Notes: generated by a model not told the origin, from the sequence alone. Numbered from the stretch's first letter, positions 43,270 to 52,468 are shown. The stretch is 64,000 nucleotides of DNA from Aerobium sp039839275 (GCF_039839275.1 NZ_JBDOQP010000001.1:372001-436000); one strand, 5' to 3'. Numbers and translations are program-made.

Positions 43270-44346
43270 TCAGGCGGCGTCGCGACGCGACGTGCCGGTC
43301 TTGTCGCCAAGTTCCTTGCGGATTGCAGGGATGATCCTGTCGCCCCACACCTCCATCTGGCGCAGCATGGTCTTCTGGTCGAAGTCACCGAGCTGGGTCT
43401 GGATGGCGATGTGGTTCGGCTTGAGAATGGAGATTTCCTCCAGCATCCTGTCGATCACGTAGTTGACTTCGCCGACCGGCAGGTTGGCGCGCAACTGTTC
43501 GAAGGAAAGGTCGGTCGGGCTTGGCTCTTCTTTGATGAGGTAGCCGTCCTCGCTCTGGGCGCGGCGGAACTTGAGGCTCTCGGAGAGGCGACGCTGGAAA
43601 CGCGCGTTGTCGAGATAGGAATCCACCTCGGCCTTGTTGTCGCTGGCGAAGGCACAGCGAAGGAAGCCGAACTTGGTGTCCTCGATGACGCGGTTCTGCT
43701 TTGCGGCGATGCCTTCGAGCTTTTCACGCAAGCCCTTGATGCCATCCAGCCCGTTGAGCAGGGCGGTGACAAACAGGTTGTCGCCCTCGGCGACCGCCTT
43801 GCCGAGCGTTTCGGGATTTCCGGAGGTCACCCAGATCGGCGGCAGCGGCTGCTGCACCGTGCGAACCGCGATCGACGTCGGCGGAATGGTGAGGAACTTG
43901 CCGTCATAGGAGAACATGCGCTCGGTGAGGCCCTTCTTGATGACCTCGAACATTTCGGCGAACAGGCCGTGGGCATCTTCCAGCTTCGTGCCGAAGCGCT
44001 GGAACTCGAAATCCTGGTAGCCGGAGCCGACGCCGAAATCGAGGCGGCCGTCCGACACGGTGTCGGCGAAGCCGATCTCGGCCAGCAGGCGCAGCGGTTG
44101 GTAGAGCGGCAGGATGCAGACCGCGGTGCCCAGCCTGATACGGCTGGTCTTGCCTGCACAATGCGCCACCATCATCAGCGGAGACGGGGACAGAGAATAA
44201 TTGTTGAAGTGATGCTCGGCATACCAGGCATTGTCGAAGCCCGCCTGCTCGGCCATCACGGTCTGCTCGACCGAGTTCTTGATGACGTCGCGCGAGGATT
44301 GATGATAGCCGCGCTGCTGGGCGAGGATGAAGACGCCGAATTCCAT
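43270..44346 (-). CDS. LLM class flavin-dependent monooxygenase
   Basis: 358 residues, bacterial luciferase-like TIM barrel. N-terminus MEFGVFILAQQRGYHQ, then WYAEHHFNNYSLSPSP, GTAVCILPLYQPLRLLAEI, and DFGVGSGYQ are classic. The enzyme uses reduced flavin from the neighbouring reductase to oxygenate a substrate, often a ketone (Baeyer-Villiger), a terpene, an alkane or an aldehyde. Head of the operon, divergent from the LysR gene; the ATG at 44346 follows AGGGAGGA. Confidence 0.9.
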   Translation of the reverse strand: MEFGVFILAQQRGYHQSSRDVIKNSVEQTVMAEQAGFDNAWYAEHHFNNYSLSPSPLMMVAHCAGKTSRIRLGTAVCILPLYQPLRLLAEIGFADTVSDGRLDFGVGSGYQDFEFQRFGTKLEDAHGLFAEMFEVIKKGLTERMFSYDGKFLTIPPTSIAVRTVQQPLPPIWVTSGNPETLGKAVAEGDNLFVTALLNGLDGIKGLREKLEGIAAKQNRVIEDTKFGFLRCAFASDNKAEVDSYLDNARFQRRLSESLKFRRAQSEDGYLIKEEPSPTDLSFEQLRANLPVGEVNYVIDRMLEEISILKPNHIAIQTQLGDFDQKTMLRQMEVWGDRIIPAIRKELGDKTGTSRRDAA

Positions 44347-44367
44347 GGAGCAATCCTCCCTTTGTTG

Positions 44368-44385
44368 ACACTCAGGGGGAAGTGT
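44368..44385. promoter_or_regulatory. Possible LysR-type binding site
   Basis: ACACT (44368-44372) and AGTGT (44381-44385) form an inverted repeat, and a GCAATTGC palindrome follows at 44387-44394, all within the 110-bp gap between the divergent LLM and LysR genes. LysR proteins bind such interrupted dyads between divergent genes. The match is short and could be chance. Confidence 0.4.
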
Positions 44386-44456
44386 AGCAATTGCAGATTT
44401 GACATCAATCCGGCCAGCTCGGATAACACTTGTGCATTGAGCGCAAAGGTCGCGAC

Positions 44457-45398
44457 ATGGATCGATTTCAGGTGATGCAACTTTTCGCCGACAGTGTCCG
44501 GCTTGGAAGCCTGTCAAAAGCCGCCCGCCATGTCGGGCTCAATCCTGCTTCCGTGTCGCGGAAGATCTCCGAACTCGAGCAACGTCTGGGCGTGCAACTG
44601 CTCAACCGCACGACGCGGCAGGTGGCGCTGACCGAGGCCGGGCGGGCGTATCTCCAGCATATCGACAAGGTACTCGAAGGGGTTGCCGAGGCGGAAAACG
44701 CGGCAATCGCGCTTCAGAAGACGCCACGCGGCACGTTGCGCATCCACTCCCGGACGCTGTTCGGCGTGCAGGTCCTGGGGCCGTTGTTGCCGGTCTTCCA
44801 GGACCGCTACCCCGACATACGCATCGAACTGCGCCTTTCGGAAAGGCCGATCCAGTTGCGCGAGGAGGATTGCGACATTGATTTCCGTATCGCGCCGCCG
44901 CGCGATACGGGCCTGATGCAGCGCAAGCTGTTTTCTAGCGAGCGCATCCTGATCGCAGCACCCGACTATGTCCGGCTCAATCCGCCGATCGCGGCCCCCG
45001 AAGACCTCGAGCGACATCGATGCCTGACCTACTGGATCGGCCATGACGAGATGGTGTGGCGGTTTCTGCGCGAGGGCCGGCTCCAGGAAATGGCGATTCC
45101 GGCAGGGATCTCCGTCAATAACGGCATCATCCTGCGGGACCTGGCGGTGGCCGGAAGAGGTGTGGCGCTACTCGACGACTACACCGTGACGGATGCGCTG
45201 GAGCAGGGGGCGCTCGTTCGGGTGCTGCGGGACTATCAGGTGACGAACACCACCTTCGAGGAGGGCATGTATGCGACCTATATCGAGGCCGCGCACGTAC
45301 CTGAGAAGATCCGGACGTTTCTCGATTTCCTCGTCGGCGCGTTGCGCCCGCTTCTCGCGCGCCGCAATGCTGCAATGGCCCAGACGAGCGCCAGTTGA
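44457..45398 (+). CDS. LysR family transcriptional regulator
   Basis: 313 residues. N-terminal helix-turn-helix (VRLGSLSKAARHVGLNPASVSRKI) and a C-terminal LysR substrate domain (PAS-free, two alpha/beta lobes) ending ALLDDYTVTDALEQGALV. ATG 44457 has AAAGG ahead. Divergent from the LLM monooxygenase operon and so most likely its activator; the co-inducer would be a pathway intermediate. Confidence 0.9.
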   Translation: MDRFQVMQLFADSVRLGSLSKAARHVGLNPASVSRKISELEQRLGVQLLNRTTRQVALTEAGRAYLQHIDKVLEGVAEAENAAIALQKTPRGTLRIHSRTLFGVQVLGPLLPVFQDRYPDIRIELRLSERPIQLREEDCDIDFRIAPPRDTGLMQRKLFSSERILIAAPDYVRLNPPIAAPEDLERHRCLTYWIGHDEMVWRFLREGRLQEMAIPAGISVNNGIILRDLAVAGRGVALLDDYTVTDALEQGALVRVLRDYQVTNTTFEEGMYATYIEAAHVPEKIRTFLDFLVGALRPLLARRNAAMAQTSAS

Positions 45399-45415
45399 GA
45401 GGATTTCGCGCGCCT

Positions 45416-45429
45416 TGACCGGTCGGTCA
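45416..45429. promoter_or_regulatory. TetR operator copy 1 (TGACCGNNCGGTCA)
   Basis: TGACCGGTCGGTCA, 50 bp before the tetR start. One of four copies of the same 14-bp palindrome in this window; here it implies autoregulation. Confidence 0.8.
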
Positions 45430-45478
45430 GCTCCTCTTACCTTCGGGTCAATTGCATGAAAATTGAATCGAGGATTCG

Positions 45479-46087
45479 GTGAGCGTCAGATCGGGTGTTG
45501 CGGAAGTCGAATCGTCGGAGCGCGTCGCGCAGATCCTCGATGCCTCGGCACGGATATTCGCGAGCAAGGGATATGAAGGCACATCGATGCGGGACATCTC
45601 GGAGTCCTGTGGCATATCGAAGTCGCTGCTCTACCACCATTTCACCAACAAGGACGAACTCTACACCCGCGTGGCCGAGACGGCGACCAAGGAACTCTAT
45701 TCGTTCGTTGAAGGCCGTGTCGCAGCGGAGACCGATCCGACGCAGCGGATTCGCGCCTTCATGCTCGCCACCGCCGAATATTTCCATCGCTACCGTTGGG
45801 CGTGGATAGCTTCCACGAATGCGTTCTGGAGCGATCCGAAGCGGCGGCGTCAGAAGGAACGGATGATGCGCCGCAAGCGCTACGAGACTCATCTGCGCGA
45901 ACTGATCCGCGACGCCGTGGAGGCCGGACAGATTCGCAACGTCGACGAGGCCATGGCAGGCCGCCTGATCCTGTCCGCGCTGAACTGGATGCACCGCTGG
46001 TACGACCCATCGAAGTCGGCCACCCCGCACGAGATCGCCGATACGTTCTTCGACCTGATTTTCAAGGGATTGGAAAACAAGGGCTGA
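45479..46087 (+). CDS. TetR family transcriptional regulator
   Basis: 202 residues with GTG start at 45479 (GAGGA ahead). HTH: FASKGYEGTSMRDISESCG then ISKSLLYHHFTNKDEL. The C-terminus is a ligand domain like those of FadR/PsrA-type acyl-CoA regulators. The operator motif TGACCGNNCGGTCA lies ahead of its own gene, in the tctC/enoyl-CoA hydratase promoter (twice) and before tctBA, so it should control the whole cluster. An acyl-CoA or aryl-CoA intermediate is the likely inducer. Confidence 0.9.
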   Translation: MSVRSGVAEVESSERVAQILDASARIFASKGYEGTSMRDISESCGISKSLLYHHFTNKDELYTRVAETATKELYSFVEGRVAAETDPTQRIRAFMLATAEYFHRYRWAWIASTNAFWSDPKRRRQKERMMRRKRYETHLRELIRDAVEAGQIRNVDEAMAGRLILSALNWMHRWYDPSKSATPHEIADTFFDLIFKGLENKG

Positions 46088-46131
46088 CGCTTCGATGTGA
46101 GCGTCGCCGACCCGCGCGACGAAGCGGGCAA

Positions 46132-46159
46132 CGCGCCGGCCGATCGTCTGGCCGGCGCG
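46132..46159. terminator. Possible bidirectional terminator between tetR and tctC
   Basis: CGCGCCGGCC (46132-46141) and GGCCGGCGCG (46150-46159) form a perfect 10-bp inverted repeat with an 8-base loop, in the gap between convergent tetR and tctC stops. No T run follows on either strand, so termination would not be fully classical. Confidence 0.55.
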
Positions 46160-46167
46160 AAAATTCG

Positions 46168-47148
46168 CTAGTTCAGCGACAGGTTCTCGGCTTCGATGAT
46201 CTCGCCCCACAACGCTTTGTCGGCGTCGAGCTGCTCATCCAGAAGCGATGGCGGACCGGAGCGCACGCGCAGTCCTTCGGCAGCAAGACGGCCGGCGATC
46301 GCCTCGTCGGCCAGTGCCTTGTTCGCCGATTTGTTGATCATCTCGATCATCTCCTGAGGCGTTCCCTTCGGCGCATGAAGCGCGGTCCAGAACGACGCGG
46401 TCAGCTTCGGGTAGCCCTGCTCGGCGAGTGTCGGCGTATCCGGGAACTGTTCAAGGCGCTCCTCCGTGGTCAGGGCCAGGATCTTCAACTTGCCCGCCTT
46501 GACGTGCTCGACGAGTGCGATTGGCGTCGCGAAGCTGAGTTCGGCCTGGTTGGCGAGGAGGTCGACAAGCGATGCCGGGTTGTTCCGATACGCCACGTCA
46601 ACGACGGGGATATCGAATTCCTTGCCGAGTATGAGGCCGAACAGATGCGTCACGCTGCCAGGTCCGAGCGTGCCGTAGCGCATCGGACGGTCCTGTTCCT
46701 TCGCCCATGCCACGAACTCTTCCACGTTGTTCACAGGCAGGCTGGAGTTGATGGTCAGCGAGAGCGGCCCGTCGAAGAGCATCGCTACCGACTCGAAATC
46801 ATCGAGGGAATAGGGCAGGTCTTCGCGCAGCATCACATTGAGTGACACCGGACCCGTGCCGCCCGAAAGCAGGGTCAGGCCATCTGGATTTGCGCGCGCG
46901 ACATACTGGGCGCCGACAATGCCGTTCCCGCCGGGCTTGTTCTCGACGAGAACGGGACGACCGAGATCCTGGGTCATGAATTCGGCAACCAGACGTACGA
47001 CGCCGTCGACCGAGCCGCCGCCGCCATAGGGCACGACGATGGTAATCGGTTCGTCTGACTGGGCATATGAGAAGGTGGGCGCCGCAAGTGCTGCAAGCGC
47101 CGTTCCGGCGATGGCCGAGATCGCGCGTCTTCTGTTCATCCTGAGCAT
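46168..47148 (-). CDS. tctC: Tripartite tricarboxylate transporter solute-binding protein (Bug/TctC)
   Basis: 326 residues. Signal peptide with a Tat-like RRRAISAI start and cleavage after SYAQ; the mature part has ITIVVPYGGGGSVDG, ENKPGGNGIVGAQYVA and GPGSVTHLFG, all Bug-family landmarks. It captures a carboxylate in the periplasm for TctAB. Start at 47148 follows GGAGGAGAAT. Its membrane partners TctB/TctA are 7.6 kb away (54740-56711) in the same regulon. Confidence 0.9.
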   Translation of the reverse strand: MLRMNRRRAISAIAGTALAALAAPTFSYAQSDEPITIVVPYGGGGSVDGVVRLVAEFMTQDLGRPVLVENKPGGNGIVGAQYVARANPDGLTLLSGGTGPVSLNVMLREDLPYSLDDFESVAMLFDGPLSLTINSSLPVNNVEEFVAWAKEQDRPMRYGTLGPGSVTHLFGLILGKEFDIPVVDVAYRNNPASLVDLLANQAELSFATPIALVEHVKAGKLKILALTTEERLEQFPDTPTLAEQGYPKLTASFWTALHAPKGTPQEMIEMINKSANKALADEAIAGRLAAEGLRVRSGPPSLLDEQLDADKALWGEIIEAENLSLN

Positions 47149-47197
47149 ATTCTCCTCCACGAGAGCTGGGTTGAAGGACTGCAACATTAGAGGTGAC

Positions 47198-47211
47198 TGA
47201 CCGATCGGTCA
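47198..47211. promoter_or_regulatory. TetR operator copy 2
   Basis: TGACCGATCGGTCA is a perfect palindrome, 50 bp upstream of the tctC start in the divergent region with the enoyl-CoA hydratase. Confidence 0.85.
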
Positions 47212-47270
47212 ACAAGGTTATGAAACCTAGTGGCTTGATAGGATCAGTAGTGCATGGTAATCAACGGCAC

Positions 47271-47284
47271 TGACCGACCGGTCA
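47271..47284. promoter_or_regulatory. TetR operator copy 3
   Basis: TGACCGACCGGTCA, 30 bp upstream of the enoyl-CoA hydratase start; centres of copies 2 and 3 are 73 bp apart, seven helical turns, so each divergent promoter has its own site. Confidence 0.85.
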
Positions 47285-47313
47285 GCCTGCGGATTGAAAG
47301 GGAGGAGTTGGTC

Positions 47314-48084
47314 ATGAGTGCGGCGCCAGTTCGGCTGGAAGTTTCAGATTTTATTGCGGTCGTCACCATCGACCGTCCGCCGGTCAACGCGCTCAATCGG
47401 GAGGCGCGCGAAGCTCTAGTGTCCGCTTTCGACGAGATCTCCGAGCGTGAGGATGTGCGTGTGGCGATTCTGACGGGTGAGGGCAGGACGTTCTGCGCCG
47501 GTGCCGACCTGAAGGACCGTCCCGATGCCGAAAGGAAGGGCGATTTCCTCAGCCACAATCGCATCACGCGCGAGACGGGCAACTCCATCAAGGAATGTTC
47601 GAAGCCGGTCATCGCAGCGATCAATGGACCCGCGCTCGGTGCCGGGTTCGGTCTGATGGCGGCATGCGACATCTTCATCGCTTCGGAGAACGCCACCTTC
47701 GGCATGCCGGAGATCAATGTCGGGCTCGCCGGCGGCATCTCGATGCTGCGCACGCTTTTCGGGCGTTCCACGACACGCCGGATGTTCTTCACCGGCATGA
47801 GGCTGACCGCGCAGGACCTTCTCGACCGCAACATCATCGAGGCTTGCACGTCGCCGGATGAGTTGATGCCGATGGCGATGGAGATCGCTCATGAGATCGC
47901 GTCCAAGAGCCCGATCGCCATCGCCTATGCAAAGCAGGCGGCGAACATGGTAGACCTGATGCCGCAGCGCGACGCCTATCGGTTCGAACAGAATTTCACC
48001 ATGGCGCTATCGAAGACTGAAGATGCGCGCGAAGCGCGTGCCGCCTTCATCGAGAAGCGCAAGCCGGTGTTCAAGGGACGCTGA
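47314..48084 (+). CDS. Enoyl-CoA hydratase/isomerase family protein
   Basis: 256 residues of the crotonase fold. Oxyanion-hole strand GEGRTFCAGADLKDRP and second GPALGAGFGLMAACD, with Glu in GMPEINVGLAGG. Adds water to (or isomerises) an enoyl-CoA. The ATG at 47314 follows AGGGAGGAG; a longer frame to 47254 covers the third TetR operator and is unlikely to be translated. First gene of the plus-strand operon. Confidence 0.9.
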   Translation: MSAAPVRLEVSDFIAVVTIDRPPVNALNREAREALVSAFDEISEREDVRVAILTGEGRTFCAGADLKDRPDAERKGDFLSHNRITRETGNSIKECSKPVIAAINGPALGAGFGLMAACDIFIASENATFGMPEINVGLAGGISMLRTLFGRSTTRRMFFTGMRLTAQDLLDRNIIEACTSPDELMPMAMEIAHEIASKSPIAIAYAKQAANMVDLMPQRDAYRFEQNFTMALSKTEDAREARAAFIEKRKPVFKGR

Positions 48085-48085
48085 G

Positions 48086-50218
48086 ATGCAGGTGGGAGAG
48101 GGACTCGACGCCATCTTCGAGCCGCGGTCGATCATGATCGTCGGCGCGTCACAGGACGCTACGAAGATCGGCGGCAGGCCAGTCGAACTGCTGGTAAAAT
48201 ACGGCTATGCCGGAGGCATCTTTCCGGTCAATCCACGCGCTGAAACGGTGCAGGGACTGCCCGCCTTCGCGTCGGTCGCCGATGTTCCAGAAGCTGCCGA
48301 CCTCGCGCTCATTGCCGTTCCCGCGCAGGCTGCCCCAGGTGCGGTGCGTGAATGCGCAAACAAGGGTGTGCGCGCCGCCGTCATTCTGTCGTCCGGCTTC
48401 TCGGAACTGGGCGAGGAGGGCATGAGGCTCCAAGCTGAACTTAGCGAAGTCGCGCGAGGGACAGGTCTGAGGATCGTCGGCCCGAACTGTCTCGGCACGG
48501 TCGGCGTGGCGCACAAGGCGATCGCGACATTTTCGATCGTGCTCGAAAGTGCCATGCCGAAACCTGGCGCGCTCGCCATCGTCTCGCAGAGCGGCAACCT
48601 CGGCAGCTTCACCATGCGGCTGGCGATGGAACGCGGCATCGGCGTCAGCCGGTTCATGACCACTGGCAACGAATGTGACCTCGATATTGCCGACGGCATT
48701 TCGTGGCTCGCCAGGGACGCTCAGACCCGGGTGATCCTGTGCGCGATGGAAACCTGCCGCAACGGTCCCAAACTGATGCAGGCTCTCGACGAGGCGCAGG
48801 CAGCCGGCAAGCAGGTGGTCGTCCTCAAGATCGGCTCGTCCGATGCCGGCCAGGCGGCTGCGGCTTCGCATACCGGCGCGCTAGCGGGTTCCGACATGGT
48901 GTTCGACGCGGTGTTCCAGCGATCCGGCGCGATCAGGGTGCACAGCGTCGAACAGTTGATGAATGTCGGCCATGCCGCTTCGATGCTCCTGCCCGATCGC
49001 CTGCCGCAAGGTCCCCATGTGGCGCTGGTGACGGCATCAGGTGGTTTCGGCGTGATGATGGCTGACGCCGTCAGTGGCGTGGGGCTCGACGTGCCGCCTC
49101 TCTCGCAAGCCGCGCAAGACAGGATCCTGGGCGTCGTTCCGTACGCGTCGCCACGCAATCCCGTCGATACGACGGCGCAGGTTTCGAGCCGTCCGGAATT
49201 GCTCGAGGAAGTGCTTTCGGCCGTCGTCAGCGACGATGCGTGCGACGCCACGCTGCTCCTGTTGTCCTCGTCGCTTTACCTGCCGCGCCTGCGCACGGTC
49301 TATATGGAAGCGCTGAGCAGGTTGAAGGAAGCCCATCCGGACCGGCTGCTGATGCTGATCGTCAAGGGGCCCGCTGACGCCGTGGCAGAACTGAATGCCA
49401 TGGGATACCCGACCGCCGACAGCATCGACGCGGCCGCGTCCACCATTGCCTCGCTGGCGGCAATGGGGCGATCACCGCGCGTTCAGGGAGGCCGCTCGAC
49501 CCCACTGTTGGGGTTGCCGGAACTTCCCGCCGACGCACTGCTCAACGAGCACGGCGCCAAGGCCGCGCTTGCCGCGGCGGGCGTGCCGGTGCTTGCCGAG
49601 CGCCTCGTCAACACTGCCGATGAGGCGGTGTCTGCAGCCGATGCGATGGGTTATCCGGTTGTCATCAAGATCGTCTCTGCCGATCTGCCTCACAAGACGG
49701 AAGTTGGCGGCGTCATCCTCGGGATTGCCAACGAGCGCGCCCTTCGCGAGGCGTATGATGTGATGCTTTCAGGCGTGACGAACAAGGCGCCGCATGCGCG
49801 AATCGACGGCGTGCTCGTTGCGCAGATGGCAAAGTCGGGTGTCGAACTCATCCTCGGCACCAAATGCGACCCGATCTTCGGCCCGGTGGTGATGGCGGGT
49901 CTCGGCGGCATCTTCGCCGAGATTGTCAGGGACGTGGCCTTGCGCGTGGCTCCCGTCGACGAGACGGAAGCCGAAGCGATGCTGCGTTCGCTCAAAGCCT
50001 TCAAGATACTCGATGGCGCTCGCGGACGACCGCGCGCCGACATCGCCGCAGCGGCGCGCGCGATCTCTGCCCTGTCGCAATTCGCGGCCCATCACGCCGA
50101 CAGGATCGTCGAGAGCGACATCAATCCGCTGGTGGTGCTCGCAGAAGGAGAAGGCGCAATCGCGCTCGATGCACTCATCGTCGGGGCACCCCAGCAGAAC
50201 GAGGAGCACAACGCATGA
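48086..50218 (+). CDS. ADP-forming acyl-CoA synthetase (second copy)
   Basis: 710 residues with the same domain order as the gene at 38161: IVGASQDATKIGGRP CoA-binding, AASHTGALAGSD phospho-His, YPVVIKIVSADLPHKTEVGGV ATP-grasp. It follows the hydratase by one base. It activates the acid imported by the TTT system, presumably. Start at 48086; the longer frame overlaps the hydratase. Confidence 0.92.
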   Translation: MQVGEGLDAIFEPRSIMIVGASQDATKIGGRPVELLVKYGYAGGIFPVNPRAETVQGLPAFASVADVPEAADLALIAVPAQAAPGAVRECANKGVRAAVILSSGFSELGEEGMRLQAELSEVARGTGLRIVGPNCLGTVGVAHKAIATFSIVLESAMPKPGALAIVSQSGNLGSFTMRLAMERGIGVSRFMTTGNECDLDIADGISWLARDAQTRVILCAMETCRNGPKLMQALDEAQAAGKQVVVLKIGSSDAGQAAAASHTGALAGSDMVFDAVFQRSGAIRVHSVEQLMNVGHAASMLLPDRLPQGPHVALVTASGGFGVMMADAVSGVGLDVPPLSQAAQDRILGVVPYASPRNPVDTTAQVSSRPELLEEVLSAVVSDDACDATLLLLSSSLYLPRLRTVYMEALSRLKEAHPDRLLMLIVKGPADAVAELNAMGYPTADSIDAAASTIASLAAMGRSPRVQGGRSTPLLGLPELPADALLNEHGAKAALAAAGVPVLAERLVNTADEAVSAADAMGYPVVIKIVSADLPHKTEVGGVILGIANERALREAYDVMLSGVTNKAPHARIDGVLVAQMAKSGVELILGTKCDPIFGPVVMAGLGGIFAEIVRDVALRVAPVDETEAEAMLRSLKAFKILDGARGRPRADIAAAARAISALSQFAAHHADRIVESDINPLVVLAEGEGAIALDALIVGAPQQNEEHNA

Positions 50219-51420
50219 ACGCGCTCACCAGTGTCGCTCACAAGGATCAACGCGCGGCGGAAAATGACGACTACCGCCGGTCGATCCGCAACTGGCTAGC
50301 CGAGAACCTGCCTGCGCATTTCAGGCGTGATTCCAGTGCTTACCGCGCGCCGGTACTCGACGAGCAGAAACAGTTCGAAGCGGCGATGCACAAGGCGGGA
50401 CTGGTCGGCGTAGCGTGGCCGAAGGCCTATGGCGGCCACGGCCTCAGCTTGCGGGAACATTTGGTCATCAGCCAGGAGATCGGCCGTCTCGCGATGCCGG
50501 AGAGTGTCAACTCGATCGGCAAGGAGCTAGCCGGCCCGATTATCCAGGTTGTGGGCTCGGAAGACCAGAAGCAGCGGTTCCTGCCATCGATTCTGCGCAT
50601 GGAGACGATCTGGTGCCAGGGCTTCTCAGAGCCGGGCGCGGGTTCGGACCTGGCCGGGCTTCGGACGAAAGCGGTGCGCGAGGGCGACGAGTGGGTGATC
50701 AACGGACAGAAAATCTGGACAAGCGGTGCTTATCGGTCCCAACGCTGCCTGCTTCTGGCACGCACTGGGACCGTTGAGGATCGCCATCGCGGTCTCGCGC
50801 TGTTTGCCGTCGACATGAGCCTGCCTGGCATCAACGTGCGGCAGATCAAGTCGATCGACGGGAAGGAGAGCTTCTGCGAGGTCTTTTTCGACAATGTCCG
50901 CGTTCAGCAATGCGATGCGCTGGGTGAACCTGACGAAGGCTGGCTGGCGGCGGTGCGCGTGCTCTCCATCGAGCGCGCGACCAATCGCATGCATCGCACC
51001 TGGCGGTTCGAAAACGAGTTGCAGCATCTCTTGAGGACGTGCCGGGATGCGCCGGTATTGGCTCCGCTGCTCAAGGAAAGCGATTACCGTCGCCGGATTG
51101 CTGCGACGCTCGCCGATATCGAGGTGCTGAAGGCCTATGTGGAAGGTGTCGTCGAGGCCATTTCCATCGGCGAGGCGATAGGCGCGCGCGGGTCGCTCTA
51201 CAAGCTTTTCTGGAGCGAGGCGCATCAGCGCTTCTCCGTGCTCGCGCTCGAGATGCTTTCCAAGGCGCCGGTCGATGCCGGACCCGAGGTGGCCAATGCC
51301 ATTGCACGCTTCAATGACGTCTATCTCCTCGGCCGGTCGGAAACGATCTACGCCGGAACTACGGAAATCCAGCTCGGCATCATCGCCGACAGGATCCTCG
51401 AACTGCCACGGGTGAAGTGA
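50215..51420 (+). CDS. Acyl-CoA dehydrogenase, large/first subunit
   Basis: 401 residues. CQGFSEPGAGSDLAGL is the first signature; C-terminal RSETIYAGTTEIQLGIIADR is the second, lacking the usual Gly-Thr-x-x-Ile spacing only slightly. The start overlaps the preceding stop by four bases (ATGA). It is followed one base later by a shorter ACAD-like gene, an arrangement seen for alpha2beta2 dehydrogenases. Confidence 0.9.
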   Translation: MNALTSVAHKDQRAAENDDYRRSIRNWLAENLPAHFRRDSSAYRAPVLDEQKQFEAAMHKAGLVGVAWPKAYGGHGLSLREHLVISQEIGRLAMPESVNSIGKELAGPIIQVVGSEDQKQRFLPSILRMETIWCQGFSEPGAGSDLAGLRTKAVREGDEWVINGQKIWTSGAYRSQRCLLLARTGTVEDRHRGLALFAVDMSLPGINVRQIKSIDGKESFCEVFFDNVRVQQCDALGEPDEGWLAAVRVLSIERATNRMHRTWRFENELQHLLRTCRDAPVLAPLLKESDYRRRIAATLADIEVLKAYVEGVVEAISIGEAIGARGSLYKLFWSEAHQRFSVLALEMLSKAPVDAGPEVANAIARFNDVYLLGRSETIYAGTTEIQLGIIADRILELPRVK

Positions 51421-51421
51421 G

Positions 51422-52450
51422 ATGACAGTCGAGTTCAACGGAATGGTGCCATCGGATCTTGCCGGCACCGCCGAGAAGGCGATCGCTGCCTGCGCGGATA
51501 AATCCTTGGCAGAGCAGGCGGGGCTGATGGCGGCAGACGGCCTCCTAGGCATCTGCGCGAGTGAGTCGGTCGGAGGGCTTGGCTTGCCGCTGGCTTTTGC
51601 ATTGCCTCTGGCAGTGGAAAGCAGCAGGGCGATGCAGCGCTTCCCGCTGGCCGAAGTGCTGACACTCACAGCGGCGTTGGAGCCGGGAACATCGGATATC
51701 GCGGAAAAGATTGCTGCCGGCGAAGATGTGGCAACCGTGGCCTGGAAGGGTGAATTGAGACTGGAAACGGTGGCTGGCGGTTTCGTGGCGACCGGCGTCG
51801 TGGGTGGGACGCCGTTCGGCAAAGACGTCGACCACGTGCTCGCGCGCATCGATGACGGACGTGGCGTTCTTGCATCGACGACCGGAAAGGGTGTGTCGGT
51901 CTCTCCGGCAGCGGGCAGTCTTGATCTGGTCCATCCCGAGAGTATCCTCGGGTTCGATGGGGCGGCCGTTCCTGCCAGCGCGGTCATACCCGTCGACGTG
52001 ATGGAGATGATCGACCGCGTCGCCTTGATCTTGAAGGCCGCGTCGATCGTCGGTTCGGCGCAATACTGCATCGAAGCGGCAACCGAGCATGCGACGACGC
52101 GCAAGCAGTTCGGCAAGCCGCTGATCGCAAACCAGGCGATCCGCCATCATCTGGCACGTCACAAGCTCGCATTCGAAAGCGCCAAGGTGGTGCTCGATCG
52201 CGCAGTGATGCCGGGTGCTTCGCTAAACGCCGCCAGAAGCGCCTATGCGATTGCCGTGAACGCCGGCATTCAAATCGCGGAAGGCGCCATTCAGGTTCAT
52301 GGTGGCATGGGCTTCACCTGGGAGGTGCCGCTGCATTTCCACTTGCGCCACGTCAGAAGTATCGAGACCCAGTGCCAGGCGACCACCAATCTCGATCGTC
52401 TCGGAGCCAGCTACATCGAGGCGCTGAGCGGCACCAGCGTCGCAGCTTGA
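51422..52450 (+). CDS. Acyl-CoA dehydrogenase, short partner subunit
   Basis: 342 residues, shorter than a full ACAD. Only the C-terminal helical domain is clear: ATTRKQFGKPLIANQAIRH and IQVHGGMGFTWEVPLHFHLR. The N-terminal and middle parts lack the usual FAD/substrate signature. It is one base behind the full dehydrogenase, so the pair likely forms a heteromer as in sterol side-chain ACADs. Confidence 0.86.
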   Translation: MTVEFNGMVPSDLAGTAEKAIAACADKSLAEQAGLMAADGLLGICASESVGGLGLPLAFALPLAVESSRAMQRFPLAEVLTLTAALEPGTSDIAEKIAAGEDVATVAWKGELRLETVAGGFVATGVVGGTPFGKDVDHVLARIDDGRGVLASTTGKGVSVSPAAGSLDLVHPESILGFDGAAVPASAVIPVDVMEMIDRVALILKAASIVGSAQYCIEAATEHATTRKQFGKPLIANQAIRHHLARHKLAFESAKVVLDRAVMPGASLNAARSAYAIAVNAGIQIAEGAIQVHGGMGFTWEVPLHFHLRHVRSIETQCQATTNLDRLGASYIEALSGTSVAA

Positions 52451-52468
52451 ATGTTTGGGGAGGAAAGC

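Noticed and set aside
50626..52116. 496-codon minus-strand frame opposite the two acyl-CoA dehydrogenases
   Set aside because: Crosses two operon genes and shows no domain.
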